DNA of 64,000 nucleotides from Nostoc favosum CHAB5714 (GCF_020829495.1 NZ_JAIVFQ010000004.1:1-64000); one strand, 5' to 3'; shown: positions 1-8,876, numbered from the stretch's first letter. The notes: generated by a model from the sequence alone, not told the origin. A program made the numbers and translations.

Positions 1-600
1 ACACTGACCCCCTCCCTGTCAATCCTGCGGATTGAATTGGTTGGAGGTCGCGTTAATTTTAACCGCCTTATATCTCACCACTAAACGGAGTACCGTTTTA
101 GTGGGAGGCTTACGGCGTAATAGCTAACTCTTTTAATCTTTATATAATTTTAACAACAAAGAACTCAGAAGCCAGGAGTCAGAATGACAAGTGTACGACT
201 GGGTGGTGACTCCCATGCTTAGGTTAGGGACTTCAAAAAAATAAAATAATTATCTGTATACTTTATTTTCTGGAAGTCCCTTATTGATTTCATTCATGGG
301 TATTGGGGGTAAATGAGCAATCGTATAGATAGTTACGAGTATTAAGCAATAATTAATTTTTGAAGAAAAAATAAATGCTTCTTTATAGCTTGAAATAACT
401 CTAGAAAAGTTTAATTAACTCATAAGCAAAACTTAATCTTAATCTAACTCACACTTATTAAATTTTATCATGAACTGTAGAGCGTAGGTAGAGTATTGCA
501 GTTTTAAATGAACGCCAAGATTTGAGAATTACTTACAGCACATATCATGCTATAATTATTCAGCTAACACTCTAGTTAGCGGGAGCAGTGCTTCGGGAGC
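1..600. other. Intergenic left edge with two stem-loops
   Basis: No credible gene is seen here. Two hairpins lie near the window edge. The first, at 19-35, is a 7-bp stem TCAATCC/GGATTGA with a TGC loop. The second, at 78-104, pairs CCACTAAA and CGG with CCG and TTTAGTGG around an AGTA loop, with one bulged T, and is followed by GAGG. Paired hairpins of this kind occur at the ends of IS200/IS605-type elements, so a transposon may end just left of the window, but no transposase is visible. A 13-bp unit containing GGGAGCAGTGCTTC is repeated in tandem at about 581-609. The rest is AT-rich. Confidence 0.3.
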
Positions 601-678
601 AGTGCTTCAAAGTGAGTTTTCCTATCTGCTTGGTATTCTGTATCAAAAATCATTTAGAATATCTCAGGAAGTAAGAAA

Positions 679-1398
679 ATGGCAGCAGAATTTAGCCTTG
701 GTACACTCAGTAATACCCCAGCCGTTATTAGCAACTTTGTTGGCGACCTCGACCCGCAAGACACCTTTAGTTTCAGCCTACCTAGTAGCGGTGGTAATAT
801 CAACTTGGCTCTCACTGGCTTAAGCGGTAATGCTGATGTCAAAGTGTTTAAGGATTTGAACAGTAATGGAATTGTTGATGGTGTTGACACAGAGGTTGGT
901 ACTTCATCTCGTAGTGGCACCTTTGATGAAGGAATTAACATTGCAAACCAGGCAGCAGGACCTTACGTAGCTCAAGTTGATCCGTTTTCTAGTAATAGTG
1001 GATATGATTTGAGGCTATCAACCACTGCCTTGAACTCACCCAGTAACCTCCTGAGCAGCGATGTCCTGCTTGGCGTTCTAACGAGTTCAAGAAACTTTAA
1101 GGACTCCTTGAGTAACAATGATACCTCTGATATCTATAATTTCGTTGTGGACACGGCTGGCAGTTTCAGGTTTACCCTCGATCCGGTCGAGTCTCTTGAT
1201 CCTGATCTCCGACTTATTCAGGATATTAATAGCAATTTAGTGGTTGATCCTGGCGAGGTTATTGCCGCTTCATCTGCTGGTCCTGGTGTAAATGATGTAA
1301 TTACCAATTTTTTGAATCCTGGTGATAACTACTTTGTCCAGGTCTATCAATTCTCCGGCGACCCCATCAACTATAGCCTGAATGCAACTCCTGTATAG
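679..1398 (+). CDS. PPC-domain (pre-peptidase C-terminal-like) repeat protein
   Basis: A protein of 239 residues with two similar halves, about 1-112 and 120-239. Each half resembles the bacterial pre-peptidase C-terminal (PPC) beta-sandwich: a DxFSFSL or DIYNFVV strand, a Asp/Asn-rich calcium-like turn (DLNSNGIVD, DINSNLVVD) and a final Y(F)VQV strand. Such domains sit in secreted or surface proteins, often beside proteases or in cyanobacterial extracellular proteins. No Sec signal peptide is visible at the N-terminus, as is common for cyanobacterial proteins of this kind exported by other routes. The start is supported by a GGAAG ribosome site about 7 bases upstream of the ATG. It stands alone, with no obvious operon partner. 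The function is unknown; calcium binding is inferred from the turns only. Confidence 0.75.
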   Translation: MAAEFSLGTLSNTPAVISNFVGDLDPQDTFSFSLPSSGGNINLALTGLSGNADVKVFKDLNSNGIVDGVDTEVGTSSRSGTFDEGINIANQAAGPYVAQVDPFSSNSGYDLRLSTTALNSPSNLLSSDVLLGVLTSSRNFKDSLSNNDTSDIYNFVVDTAGSFRFTLDPVESLDPDLRLIQDINSNLVVDPGEVIAASSAGPGVNDVITNFLNPGDNYFVQVYQFSGDPINYSLNATPV

Positions 1399-1571
1399 CT
1401 AACTGTGAGATGATGTTTGAAAAGTAATAAAAAAGCCCATTGGAATCATCTATTTACACCTCAAACATCACAAAATTGAATCATCATTGAATTTACTACA
1501 AAAAGGGAGAGGTTGCCGTTGCCAACCTCTCCCTTCCCCATAATTAATAATGATTATCATTTTAATTATCT

Positions 1572-1749
1572 TAGGACTAGCCCTTTCAAGATGGGTGGAA
1601 ATTTTAGTCCATAAATTCTTCTTTAATCTCTTATCTCTGTGTTATCTGTGGTCTGCGGTTAAATAAATTACTTTAAAACAGATATTGGCACAGAGAGCGC
1701 TGAGAAAAACAATCTTATTTTACGAGTCACCTTGAAAGGGCTAGTCCTA
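1572..1749. mobile_element. MITE family A, copy 1
   Basis: A 178-bp element bounded by near-perfect 19-bp inverted ends, TAGGACTAGCCCTTTCAAG at 1572-1590 and its reverse complement at 1731-1749. It has no coding capacity. The reverse complement of positions 36800-36977 aligns along its whole length, including the inner stretch GCTGAGAAAAACAATCTTAT, so this is a dispersed non-autonomous element and not a chance hairpin. Confidence 0.8.
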
Positions 1750-1817
1750 TATCTGTATATTTTATTTTCTGGAAGTCCCTTAACGGATATTCTGAATTCT
1801 GACTCCTGTTTACATTT

Positions 1818-2948
1818 TCATCCCCACAATCTCCTACCTGTTTTCCCACTTAATTTTTGGTGAGCATCTTCCAACAAAGCTGGAATATCTAACTTTTCTG
1901 GACACCGAGGCAAACAGTCACCACATTCTGTACAACGGTTGGCTTTCATTCCAGGGAACCAATGACCAGCATTTTCAAACATTCCGTAACGATATTGCCC
2001 ATAGTCAGTCATATCGTATGCCACTGCAAGATTTCGTAACCGTAACACCTCTGGAATATTGATATTTTCTGGACAGGGCAAACAAGCATAACACTGGCTA
2101 CACTTATCAGTTTCTAAAGCAACTTTTTGGTGATTTTCTAATCGCTCAAAAGCAGAATTTTCTGCTAATGTTAACTCTTCATCATAGTCAGCGATTCGTA
2201 AAGGTTCTCTTAATTCATCTGGGTTTGCTGGGCCGATACTCAAAGTATTAATACGGGTGTCAGCAAGTAAAAATCGATAATTTAACTCTAGGGGTGAATA
2301 CGGGTAACATAGGTCTTTGAGAGTTTGCGGTGGTGTATAGAGCCGTCCCCCCTTATCAGCAGGGGAAATAATGAAAATGCCCATGTCCTTTTCGGCAGCT
2401 AGTTGAATCGCTGGTGCGTGCCGTTGGAAAAAATAGTAATAATGCAAATTGACAAATTCAAAAAAATCTGTATTAATTGCTGCCTGAATTACCTCTAATG
2501 ACCCGTGGCTGGAAAAACCAACGTGTCGCACTCGACCATCAGCAACAGCTTCCTCTACGGCTTGCATACAGCCATTTTTGGCTTGCACCCACTCTAAATG
2601 TTGCCAGGTGTTCAAGCCATGAACTCCCAAGCAATCCAAATAATCTAGCTGTAATCGTTCTAGAGATTCGTCGATGCACCGACGCATGGTGTCAGCATCT
2701 GCTGTGGCTGAGATTTTGGTAGTGACATAAAGCCTCGTTCGGGGTACTGACAACCCAGCTTTTAGCGCCCTACCAAGATACTCCTCACTTTTGCCGTAAC
2801 CTCTGGCGGTTTCTAGATGATTAATTCCTAGCGCTAAGGCTTGTTCAATGGTCTGGTGAGCATTTTCAAAAGAAGCCAGGTAGCGCATTGTTCCCAAGGA
2901 AAAAACCGAGAGGCGCAGATTCGTTTTCCCAAAGCGTCGGTATTGCAT
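1818..2948 (-). CDS. Aldo/keto reductase with C-terminal 4Fe-4S domain
   Basis: A protein of about 376 residues. The N-terminal part (about 1-260) is an aldo/keto reductase TIM barrel: it starts QYRRFGKTNLRLSVFSLG and has the ARGYGKSEE segment that carries the catalytic tyrosine. The C-terminal part has two cysteine clusters, CSQCYACLPCP near residue 283 and CTECGDCLPRCP near residue 339, typical of ferredoxin-like [4Fe-4S] binding. This fused architecture is a known family of predicted oxidoreductases; the substrate is unknown. I chose the ATG at 2948 because MQYRRFG matches the usual family start; an in-frame TTG lies three codons upstream. The promoter-side region is a tandem repeat, so no clear ribosome site is seen. 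The gene stands alone on the minus strand. Confidence 0.9.
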   Translation of the reverse strand: MQYRRFGKTNLRLSVFSLGTMRYLASFENAHQTIEQALALGINHLETARGYGKSEEYLGRALKAGLSVPRTRLYVTTKISATADADTMRRCIDESLERLQLDYLDCLGVHGLNTWQHLEWVQAKNGCMQAVEEAVADGRVRHVGFSSHGSLEVIQAAINTDFFEFVNLHYYYFFQRHAPAIQLAAEKDMGIFIISPADKGGRLYTPPQTLKDLCYPYSPLELNYRFLLADTRINTLSIGPANPDELREPLRIADYDEELTLAENSAFERLENHQKVALETDKCSQCYACLPCPENINIPEVLRLRNLAVAYDMTDYGQYRYGMFENAGHWFPGMKANRCTECGDCLPRCPEKLDIPALLEDAHQKLSGKTGRRLWG

Positions 2949-2955
2949 CTTTAAC

Positions 2956-3119
2956 AAGGAGTTAGGAGTTAGGGAGTTAGGAGTTAGGAGTTAGAAGTTA
3001 GGAGTTGAAGGAAGTAATTCATAACTCTTAACTCCTAGCTTTTTTTGCTTAGGAGTTAGGAGTTGAAGCAAAATCACTCATAATTCCTAACTCATAACTC
3101 ATAACTCATAACTCATAAC
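2956..3119. repeat. STRR: GGAGTTA / ACTCATA tandem repeats
   Basis: Degenerate 7-8 bp tandem units (AGGAGTT, then ACTCATA) fill the gap between the aldo/keto reductase and the bifunctional nuclease. They run almost up to the stop codon of the nuclease. Related GAGTTA repeats recur at about 4650-4743, 12350-12418 and 49208-49375. Confidence 0.85.
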
Positions 3120-3123
3120 TTTT

Positions 3124-3621
3124 TTAACTGTCGCCATTACCAAAGCGCTTAATCAAATCTTCAGGACGGAGATTGGAAATAAATTCACGGAAGGCTTGCT
3201 GTTCGGCTTCATCTGCATCGCGATCGACAGGAATAGAAGCATCGGCAATCACTTCTTCCATTACCCAGATGGGGGTATTTGTACGGAGGGCAATGGCGAT
3301 CGCATCGCTAGGACGCGCATCAATTTCTTTTTTGACCTCGCCTTGCTGGACAATTAAAGCCGCATAAAATGTATCCTTTTGCAGGGAATGAATAATTACC
3401 TTTTCTAGAGTCATATTCCAAGTCTCTAGAAGATTCACAATCAGGTCGTGGGTTAAGGGTCTGGGAGGCTTCTGATTCTCCAGCGCACCCATAATTGCCC
3501 TAGCCTGTTCCTGACCGATGTAAATTGGCAAAGCCCGCCGATCTGAAGAATCTTTCAAAAGTACGATCGGGCTGCGGGTTATGGCATCTAATGCTATGCC
3601 AGCGACTTTCATTTCAATCAT
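3124..3621 (-). CDS. Bifunctional nuclease family protein (DUF151)
   Basis: A protein of 165 residues matching the bifunctional nuclease (BFN/DUF151) family from end to end. Recognisable stretches are LPIYIGQEQARAI near residue 31, the RPLTHDLIVNLL segment and the DARPSDAIAIALR motif near residue 101. Plant and bacterial members have been reported to cleave RNA and DNA; the cellular role in cyanobacteria is not settled. Two methionines (1 and 4) are possible starts. A short open frame on the same strand ends 11 bases upstream and could be co-transcribed. The downstream end abuts tandem repeats. Confidence 0.9.
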   Translation of the reverse strand: MIEMKVAGIALDAITRSPIVLLKDSSDRRALPIYIGQEQARAIMGALENQKPPRPLTHDLIVNLLETWNMTLEKVIIHSLQKDTFYAALIVQQGEVKKEIDARPSDAIAIALRTNTPIWVMEEVIADASIPVDRDADEAEQQAFREFISNLRPEDLIKRFGNGDS

Positions 3622-3632
3622 TGCCTAAGCCT

Positions 3633-3812
3633 CTACAATGCTTCGAGAGCCTTGGATGCTGTGTAACAAATAGTACCCCTTTTTTGGCGGTTTGGCGACA
3701 GTAATAAACATAAGCATTCGTTCTCTATAATTGCTTCTATTAAACTCCGAACTTGTGGTGAAAACCAGAGTAAGTCAAATTGGTCTTCTAAGACAATAAC
3801 CTTCTTACCCAA
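3633..3812 (-). other. Possible small ORF upstream of the bifunctional nuclease
   Basis: An open frame of 68 codons without ATG ends at 3633 and has an in-frame TTG at 3812 that would give 59 residues. Its translation looks protein-like, with KKVIVLEDQFDLLWFSP near the start and a basic stretch PNRQKRGT near the end. It lies on the same strand as the nuclease gene and stops 11 bases before it. It may be a small gene with a TTG start, or the tail of a decayed gene. I do not recognise the family. Confidence 0.3.
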
Positions 3813-3961
3813 GTATGCCTTGTGAAGGATGCTAATGTGTTAATATCCCTATGCGAAAAAAAGTCAGAAAATATACTTGAATGTTCGAGATTTCTGTGAT
3901 AATTACCAATTGATTTTAAGCAAAAATAGACAATAAATAGAGTTAGTTTGACAAAAAAGCC

Positions 3962-4642
3962 GTGTTTACAGGATTAATCCAGGCATTAGGAACGATGGAA
4001 CCCTTAGGGGGCGATTCTTGGCAAATTACTTGTGTAAGCCATTCGTGTGAAGTAATTATGCAAGATTTGGCTTATGGTGACAGTGTTGCAGTAGATGGCG
4101 TTTGCTTGACAGTAGAAAAAGTTTTAAAAGACGGGTTTATTGCCACTGCTTCACCGGAAACTCTACGCCGCACAACTCTCTTAGGTGAGCAAACGCAACA
4201 GAGATATGTCAATTTAGAAGCGTCGCTAAGGGTGGGCAGTAAAGTTGGCGGTCATTTTGTGATGGGTCATGTAGACGGCATCGGTCGATTGCTAGTAGCA
4301 GAACAAACGGCTAGTTCTTGGGAAATGACCTTTATTGCATCCGAGGCGATCGCACGGTATATTGTCCCCAAAGGTAGCATAGCTGTCAATGGCATCAGTC
4401 TTACTGTAGCCGCTTATGAGCCAGAACTCTCTCAATTCAAGGTGGCAGTAATTCCCCTCACATACAGCGATACAAATCTTCGCTATTTGGTTTCTGGAAG
4501 TCTGGTGAATCTAGAAGGGGATATTCTCGGCAAATACGTCGAAAAATTCGTTTACCCTGGAAACTCACAGACCACAGCCCCTGATGAAACTAGTATGGAT
4601 GGCATTACACCCGCATTCCTAGCAGAACACGGGTATTTGTAA
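3962..4642 (+). CDS. ribE: Riboflavin synthase, alpha subunit
   Basis: A protein of 226 residues that condenses two 6,7-dimethyl-8-ribityllumazine molecules into riboflavin and a pyrimidine by-product. It shows the family hallmark of two homologous lumazine-binding barrels: MFTGLIQ starts the first (about 1-97), and the GVCLTVEKV of the first half is mirrored by GISLTVAAY in the second. GHFVMGHVDG is also typical. The start is a GTG, fixed by the universal MFTG N-terminus. The gene is alone and no FMN riboswitch was recognised upstream. The last 25 residues extend a little past the usual core. Confidence 0.95.
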   Translation: MFTGLIQALGTMEPLGGDSWQITCVSHSCEVIMQDLAYGDSVAVDGVCLTVEKVLKDGFIATASPETLRRTTLLGEQTQQRYVNLEASLRVGSKVGGHFVMGHVDGIGRLLVAEQTASSWEMTFIASEAIARYIVPKGSIAVNGISLTVAAYEPELSQFKVAVIPLTYSDTNLRYLVSGSLVNLEGDILGKYVEKFVYPGNSQTTAPDETSMDGITPAFLAEHGYL

Positions 4643-4649
4643 CTAAAGA

Positions 4650-4743
4650 AGTTAGGAGTTAGAAGACGCGATTAATCGCGTCTGTACAGGAGTTAGAAGT
4701 TTGGAGTTTTAAATTCATAACTCTTCACTCCTCACTCCTAACT
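4650..4743. repeat. GAGTTA-type STRR with embedded 20-bp palindrome
   Basis: Tandem GTTAGGAGTTAG-type units fill the space between ribE and the M23 peptidase. Inside them, at 4664-4683, sits a perfect palindrome AGACGCGATTAATCGCGTCT. The same palindrome occurs at 62515-62534, also beside a GAGTTA repeat, and a half-copy lies near 35106-35118. Confidence 0.8.
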
Positions 4744-4748
4744 TTCTT

Positions 4749-6314
4749 CTAGCTACCTGGTTCTTGGCTTACCTGAGCAGTTTGCAAGCCTCGTACTACC
4801 TGGCTGAGGGCGCTTTGTAATTGCACGCCTGGGTCAGTAGCAACCCACCCGCTCGCTGTCAGATGGCGAACTTCAAAGTGCAAGTGAGGGCCTGTGGAGT
4901 TCCCGGTACTACCAACTCTCCCGATGACAGTTCCAGGTTGTACCCACTGACCAGGTTGAACAAAAATTTCTGACATGTGGCCGTAAAGAGTTTGTTCAGC
5001 CGATTTGTGATTCAGAGTAACGGTTAAACCATAACCGCCCAACCAGTTAGCAGTTTCCACTTGACCGGCGGCGGCGGCCAAAACTGGCGTACCCGTAGGC
5101 GCACCTATGTCTGTACCAGCATGGAAACGTTGATTACCTGTGATTGGATGAACTCGCCAACCAAATACAGAAGTAATGGCACCAGGTATAGACAATGGAT
5201 ACATCATTCCCGTACCACTATAGGCAACTCTCCCCGTGTAGGGGATTTGTGGCAATACTGATGCTAGTGAGAAGTCGTAAGCGACGTTGCTGGGACGGGG
5301 TGCAATGTTGCCATCTGCCATTGGTGCAGGTAAAGTACCGCCACTGGGTGCGATGGGAGTTACACTTACTCTCGTGGGGCTGAACTCGCCGGGACTTGGG
5401 ATAAACCGATTAGGGCGAAATCCGCTCTTGGTGACACCGCTAGAACCAGTTTGAGTTGGAGTACTACGCCATCTGCTGATCTTGCCAGTAGAAGATGCAA
5501 TCTGCCGCACAGGTGGAACTACTGGTAATTGGGCATTTTGACTTCTTCTAAGCCAAGTAGGTGCTGGTTTACTATTAGAATCAGCTACACTCCTTTGCGG
5601 TACTTTGGCGCAAACGCCGCCTAATACACTTTGCCCTGATGGCAAAATGGCTCGACAACCACTGGAGCGTTCTGTGAGAATTACAGAATTTGGTGCTTGA
5701 TAAGTAGCTGTTGCACCACTGTCATAACTATTAGGATCAATATAGGCGTTATTATAATCCTTGGTTTTTTCCGCCGTTGCACTGACAGGGCTGTTCAAGT
5801 TATTTGATGGTTGAGCAACTTCTGGAAGTTTTTCAGGTAAAGAGCGGAAAGGGGTATTGGGTTTTTCCTGTCTCACCCGTGCAGGAGTAACCTGGGATGC
5901 TTCTACCTTGGGTTTTGACTGTCTGATAATCACAACAGGTTGAGCAGCTTCGATTTTGGATGTAGACTGCCTAACTGGCTCTTTTGATTGAGCAACCTCT
6001 GGCTTGCCTAATCTCTTTCTGAGTCTGGCTCGCCGTTGGGAAAATTCCGGTTGCGCTTGAGCGGCTTCCGGCGCAACAGCCTGCTTTTTAACTGGATTTG
6101 TAACTGCTGTTGGCTGGGAACTTTCAACTGTGGGAACTATGTTGTCTATTTGTGTTTCCGTTTGAGCAAACACAAAGCCGCCGCTAAGGAGACTGACGCT
6201 ACTCAGCCAACAGAGGCTCTGAGCTGGTAGTGTTGAGGCAAAACGTTTTTTTGTTAGACCTTGCTGCCATAAGTAATGCAAACGATGAGGGGCAGAATTA
6301 TTGCGCTGCGTCAT
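4749..6314 (-). CDS. M23 family metallopeptidase (LytM/NlpD-like)
   Basis: A protein of 521 residues with a C-terminal peptidase M23 domain. The zinc ligands and catalytic residues are visible: HAGTD (His398, Asp402), YGHMS (His446) and PHLHFEV (His477, His479). These are needed to cut peptide cross-bridges in peptidoglycan, so a role in cell-wall remodelling outside the cytoplasmic membrane is likely. A hydrophobic segment near residues 35-52, ending near VFAQ, looks like a signal peptide preceded by an unusually long polar N-terminus. Residues 55-340 are low-complexity (Pro/Gln/Ser/Lys), probably a flexible spacer, with repeated short motifs such as VVIIRQSKPKVEA. The ATG at 6314 was kept because there is no better internal start before the signal segment. 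Confidence 0.9.
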   Translation of the reverse strand: MTQRNNSAPHRLHYLWQQGLTKKRFASTLPAQSLCWLSSVSLLSGGFVFAQTETQIDNIVPTVESSQPTAVTNPVKKQAVAPEAAQAQPEFSQRRARLRKRLGKPEVAQSKEPVRQSTSKIEAAQPVVIIRQSKPKVEASQVTPARVRQEKPNTPFRSLPEKLPEVAQPSNNLNSPVSATAEKTKDYNNAYIDPNSYDSGATATYQAPNSVILTERSSGCRAILPSGQSVLGGVCAKVPQRSVADSNSKPAPTWLRRSQNAQLPVVPPVRQIASSTGKISRWRSTPTQTGSSGVTKSGFRPNRFIPSPGEFSPTRVSVTPIAPSGGTLPAPMADGNIAPRPSNVAYDFSLASVLPQIPYTGRVAYSGTGMMYPLSIPGAITSVFGWRVHPITGNQRFHAGTDIGAPTGTPVLAAAAGQVETANWLGGYGLTVTLNHKSAEQTLYGHMSEIFVQPGQWVQPGTVIGRVGSTGNSTGPHLHFEVRHLTASGWVATDPGVQLQSALSQVVRGLQTAQVSQEPGS

Positions 6315-6404
6315 TTGTTCTCTCAGTTGTGTGTAATTAGCCTAAAGAGATGATGCTAGTGGTTTGTCTTGCCCAAAGAGCGGAATTTTGAACAAACCTC
6401 AAAT

Positions 6405-7223
6405 TTAAACGGAAGATTTATGGTACCCCAAACTGATTGTACCGGGTTCAATATAAATTTCCGGTGTAATTAGTTCCTTTGTGTCATGTGTTTCTAAATC
6501 AACTCGTAAATTTCCTTGAGGAGTCACCCCAACTACTTTACCTGAAAGATTGTTGACGTAGACGCGATCGCCCATATTTATAAGCAAATCTAAATAGCGA
6601 GACAAGAGTACCTTTACTCCTTCTCGGCAAAGGCACTCCATACCGGATTCTATTCCCAGCAAGACTGTAGAGGTGAGCATTTCCAGACAAGAAATTGGTC
6701 TGAAATCTTGGGAAGCTTGCCACGATTCCAGATTTATTCCAGTTTCGGGTACTGGGTTTGTCCAGTTAATACCAACACCAATTACTGCTTGGGTGATTTG
6801 TCCTTTGTTTACTTTGGTTTCTGTCAAAATGCCGCCTAGTTTGCGACCATTTAAAACTAAATCATTGGGCCATTTTATCCCAACATCTACACCGCATTGG
6901 CGCAATTGAGACGCAATTCCCCAAGCAGTAGCAAAAGTTAGCTGGTAGCTGTCAGTAGCCTCTATTTTGTGGTCTAAAGAAATCGCCACGGAAACATATA
7001 ATCCCCCAACCGGAGAAATCCACTCACGTCCCCATTGTCCCCGCCCAGCAGTCTGCACAGTTGCGATTACTACTGTTCCTGAAATAGCCCCTTGGTTGAG
7101 TAAGTTCCAGAGGGTTTGGTTAGTTGAAGAGACGCTTTCAAAAAAGTGGAGGGAAAATGGTAAATATGTATACTTACGCCCTGCTTTCAAGGCTGCTTCC
7201 AAGTTTTGCAAATTAAATCCCAC
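6405..7223 (-). CDS. birA: Biotin--[acetyl-CoA-carboxylase] ligase
   Basis: A protein of 272 residues that activates biotin with ATP and attaches it to the carrier protein of acetyl-CoA carboxylase, the first step of fatty acid synthesis. It has the biotin/AMP loop GRGQWGREW (residues 60-68) and the KWPNDL motif (117-122), followed by KLGGIL. It lacks the N-terminal winged-helix domain of E. coli BirA, so it should be a ligase only and not a repressor. The start is GTG. It is divergent from pgeF, with only about 77 bases between the starts, so their promoters must overlap. Confidence 0.93.
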   Translation of the reverse strand: MGFNLQNLEAALKAGRKYTYLPFSLHFFESVSSTNQTLWNLLNQGAISGTVVIATVQTAGRGQWGREWISPVGGLYVSVAISLDHKIEATDSYQLTFATAWGIASQLRQCGVDVGIKWPNDLVLNGRKLGGILTETKVNKGQITQAVIGVGINWTNPVPETGINLESWQASQDFRPISCLEMLTSTVLLGIESGMECLCREGVKVLLSRYLDLLINMGDRVYVNNLSGKVVGVTPQGNLRVDLETHDTKELITPEIYIEPGTISLGYHKSSV

Positions 7224-7300
7224 AGCAGTTAACCCAAATTCCGTTGTTCAAGTTAGCATTGATTGGCTAATGAGTGATTTCTGTTTAGGTTTGGTTGAAG

Positions 7301-8086
7301 ATGCACACTTGGCACTGGCGCAATTGGGAAGGACTGCCCTATCTAACTTGTAGTATTCTGGAACGTTGGCATCATGGCTTCTTTACCCAGCAGTTTTGGC
7401 CGCGATCGCCACAAGTTATCACAGAAGTATTGCAACCAGAGGCATCAGTCTATCGCTTAAAGCAGGTTCATGGCAATACTGTTCTCACCCCTCAACAAGT
7501 TGAGAGCTTCTTAAGCACTGCTGAGGAAGATTTAGCATCGGCGGATGGTTTAGTTAGCGAACAGCCTCTACAAGCCGTTTGGGTAGCTAGTGCAGATTGT
7601 ACACCCGTGTTGATTGGGGATGTGCAAACTGGACGGGTGGCAGCATTACACGCAGGCTGGCGGGGGACTGCCAAGAAGATTGTCCCCTTAGCGATCGCTC
7701 GATTACAATCTCAAGGCAGCAAACTCGATAATTTACGCATTGCGATGGGCCCGGCGATCGCTGGTGAGGTTTACCAAGTCTCCGTAGAGGTGGCTGCCGA
7801 AATTGGGGCTAGTATTATACCATATAACGACGAACAAAAAATTGTTCAAGCATTACATGAATTACCAAATTCACCCTTACTGGAAGACCCCAATCCTGGA
7901 AAGGTACGGCTTGATGTGCGGCGAGTGAATACTTTACAACTGGAAAACATGGGGATCAGTGCAGAACAAATTGCGATCGCACCTTATTGTACTTTCCAAA
8001 CTCCAGAGCATTTCTTTTCTTACCGCCGGGAGAAAGAGAAAAAAGTTCAATGGTCAGGGATTGTTAGCGGCAAAACGAATCAGTAA
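7301..8086 (+). CDS. pgeF: Peptidoglycan editing factor PgeF (YfiH/laccase-domain)
   Basis: A protein of 261 residues of the YfiH/PgeF family, formerly labelled polyphenol oxidase. The expected metal-binding residues are present: KQVHG (His57), SADC (Cys100) and HAGWRGT (His117). In E. coli PgeF removes wrongly incorporated L-Ser from peptidoglycan precursors. I prefer the ATG at 7301 (MHTWHW) over the in-frame TTG two codons earlier, because it is the common cyanobacterial start. The gene is divergent from birA and has no close downstream partner on the same strand. Confidence 0.9.
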   Translation: MHTWHWRNWEGLPYLTCSILERWHHGFFTQQFWPRSPQVITEVLQPEASVYRLKQVHGNTVLTPQQVESFLSTAEEDLASADGLVSEQPLQAVWVASADCTPVLIGDVQTGRVAALHAGWRGTAKKIVPLAIARLQSQGSKLDNLRIAMGPAIAGEVYQVSVEVAAEIGASIIPYNDEQKIVQALHELPNSPLLEDPNPGKVRLDVRRVNTLQLENMGISAEQIAIAPYCTFQTPEHFFSYRREKEKKVQWSGIVSGKTNQ

Positions 8087-8178
8087 CCCCTATTTTCAAA
8101 TTAGATTCTCATCTAAGATCGGAACTTGGAGAATGGAAAATATTCTTGCTAAGTCTTGACTGAATTGGTTTAGGGAAC

Positions 8179-8562
8179 TTAACTGCTCACCAATATCTCA
8201 AGGGTTAATAAACATTTCGGTTTGTTAACGACCAACTGCATGATGTCCAGCCACAAGGAACCTATGATGGTATCAGGGATATCATCTCCAACATGAACGG
8301 GAATTACAAATTCAGTTCCGTTAATGATGAGTTTGCCTTCATAGATATCAAATCGTGCTTCCCCTCGCGCTGTCTGCATCTCGATTTGTGCGCTCATTAA
8401 TGACCACTCCAATACTTCCAAGTCTTGAGTATTGATGGCTAACCACCCATCTGTAAACCCGGTATCGAATAAAGCTTCAACATAAAATTTCTCATCATTA
8501 GCAGCAACAAGCTCAATTTCAAATAGTAGCTCGCCATTATCCCCAAACGAACCTACAATCAT
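8179..8562 (-). CDS. Clan AA retropepsin-like aspartic protease, small
   Basis: A protein of 127 residues with the single aspartic-protease motif DTG (residues 33-35) in the context ALFDTGFTDGW, and a later hydrophobic-Gly segment IIGSLWLDIM typical of retropepsin-like folds. One such half-domain would need to dimerise to form an active site. It overlaps the upstream gene by 4 bases (ATGA), so the two are translationally coupled. Small aspartic proteases of this type are common in cyanobacteria; their substrates are unknown. Confidence 0.75.
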   Translation of the reverse strand: MIVGSFGDNGELLFEIELVAANDEKFYVEALFDTGFTDGWLAINTQDLEVLEWSLMSAQIEMQTARGEARFDIYEGKLIINGTEFVIPVHVGDDIPDTIIGSLWLDIMQLVVNKPKCLLTLEILVSS

Positions 8563-8876
8563 AACCTGCCGCAGGTTCCTGTATCGTTGAGTCGGAATAT
8601 GGTGAGTTTTACTTCGTTAGTGTTGCCATAAGAATCATGAATTTTTTGCATTATCCCCAAGAATGTTGGGTCAATGAGATACTGTTCTGTTTTAGGATCG
8701 ATGGCAATATGCCAGTTGTAATGCGTTTCAATCAGAGTTGGACGTAAGCGCTCGAAAACAGCACGACACTTTATAGCAAAAGCATCACGTTGTTCCTGAC
8801 AGTGGGGTACTTCTTCAGATGCTAAGGTTGATGCTTGTATAATGCGGGTGCGTCGTGGGTGCGATACCTGTGTCAT
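8559..8876 (-). CDS. Hypothetical protein coupled to an aspartic protease
   Basis: A protein of about 105 residues if it starts at the ATG at 8876 (MTQVSHPRRTR); an in-frame start at 8936 would add 20 residues. I do not recognise a named domain. It has a conserved-looking core HYNWHIAIDPKTEQYLIDP and a basic N-terminus. Its last codons overlap the start of the aspartic protease gene (TTATGA), suggesting one transcript and a shared role. A substrate, regulator or toxin-antitoxin-like partner are all possible; the sequence does not decide. Confidence 0.6.
   Translation of the reverse strand: MTQVSHPRRTRIIQASTLASEEVPHCQEQRDAFAIKCRAVFERLRPTLIETHYNWHIAIDPKTEQYLIDPTFLGIMQKIHDSYGNTNEVKLTIFRLNDTGTCGRL

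Noticed and set aside
1410..1475. Partial match to the family B MITE end (GATGTTTGAAAAGT) with a later TCAAACATC
   Set aside because: Only one end matches well and spacing is far shorter than in true copies. It may be a relic, but this cannot be shown.
3640..3961. FMN riboswitch ahead of riboflavin synthase
   Set aside because: No conserved RFN element core is visible in the leader.
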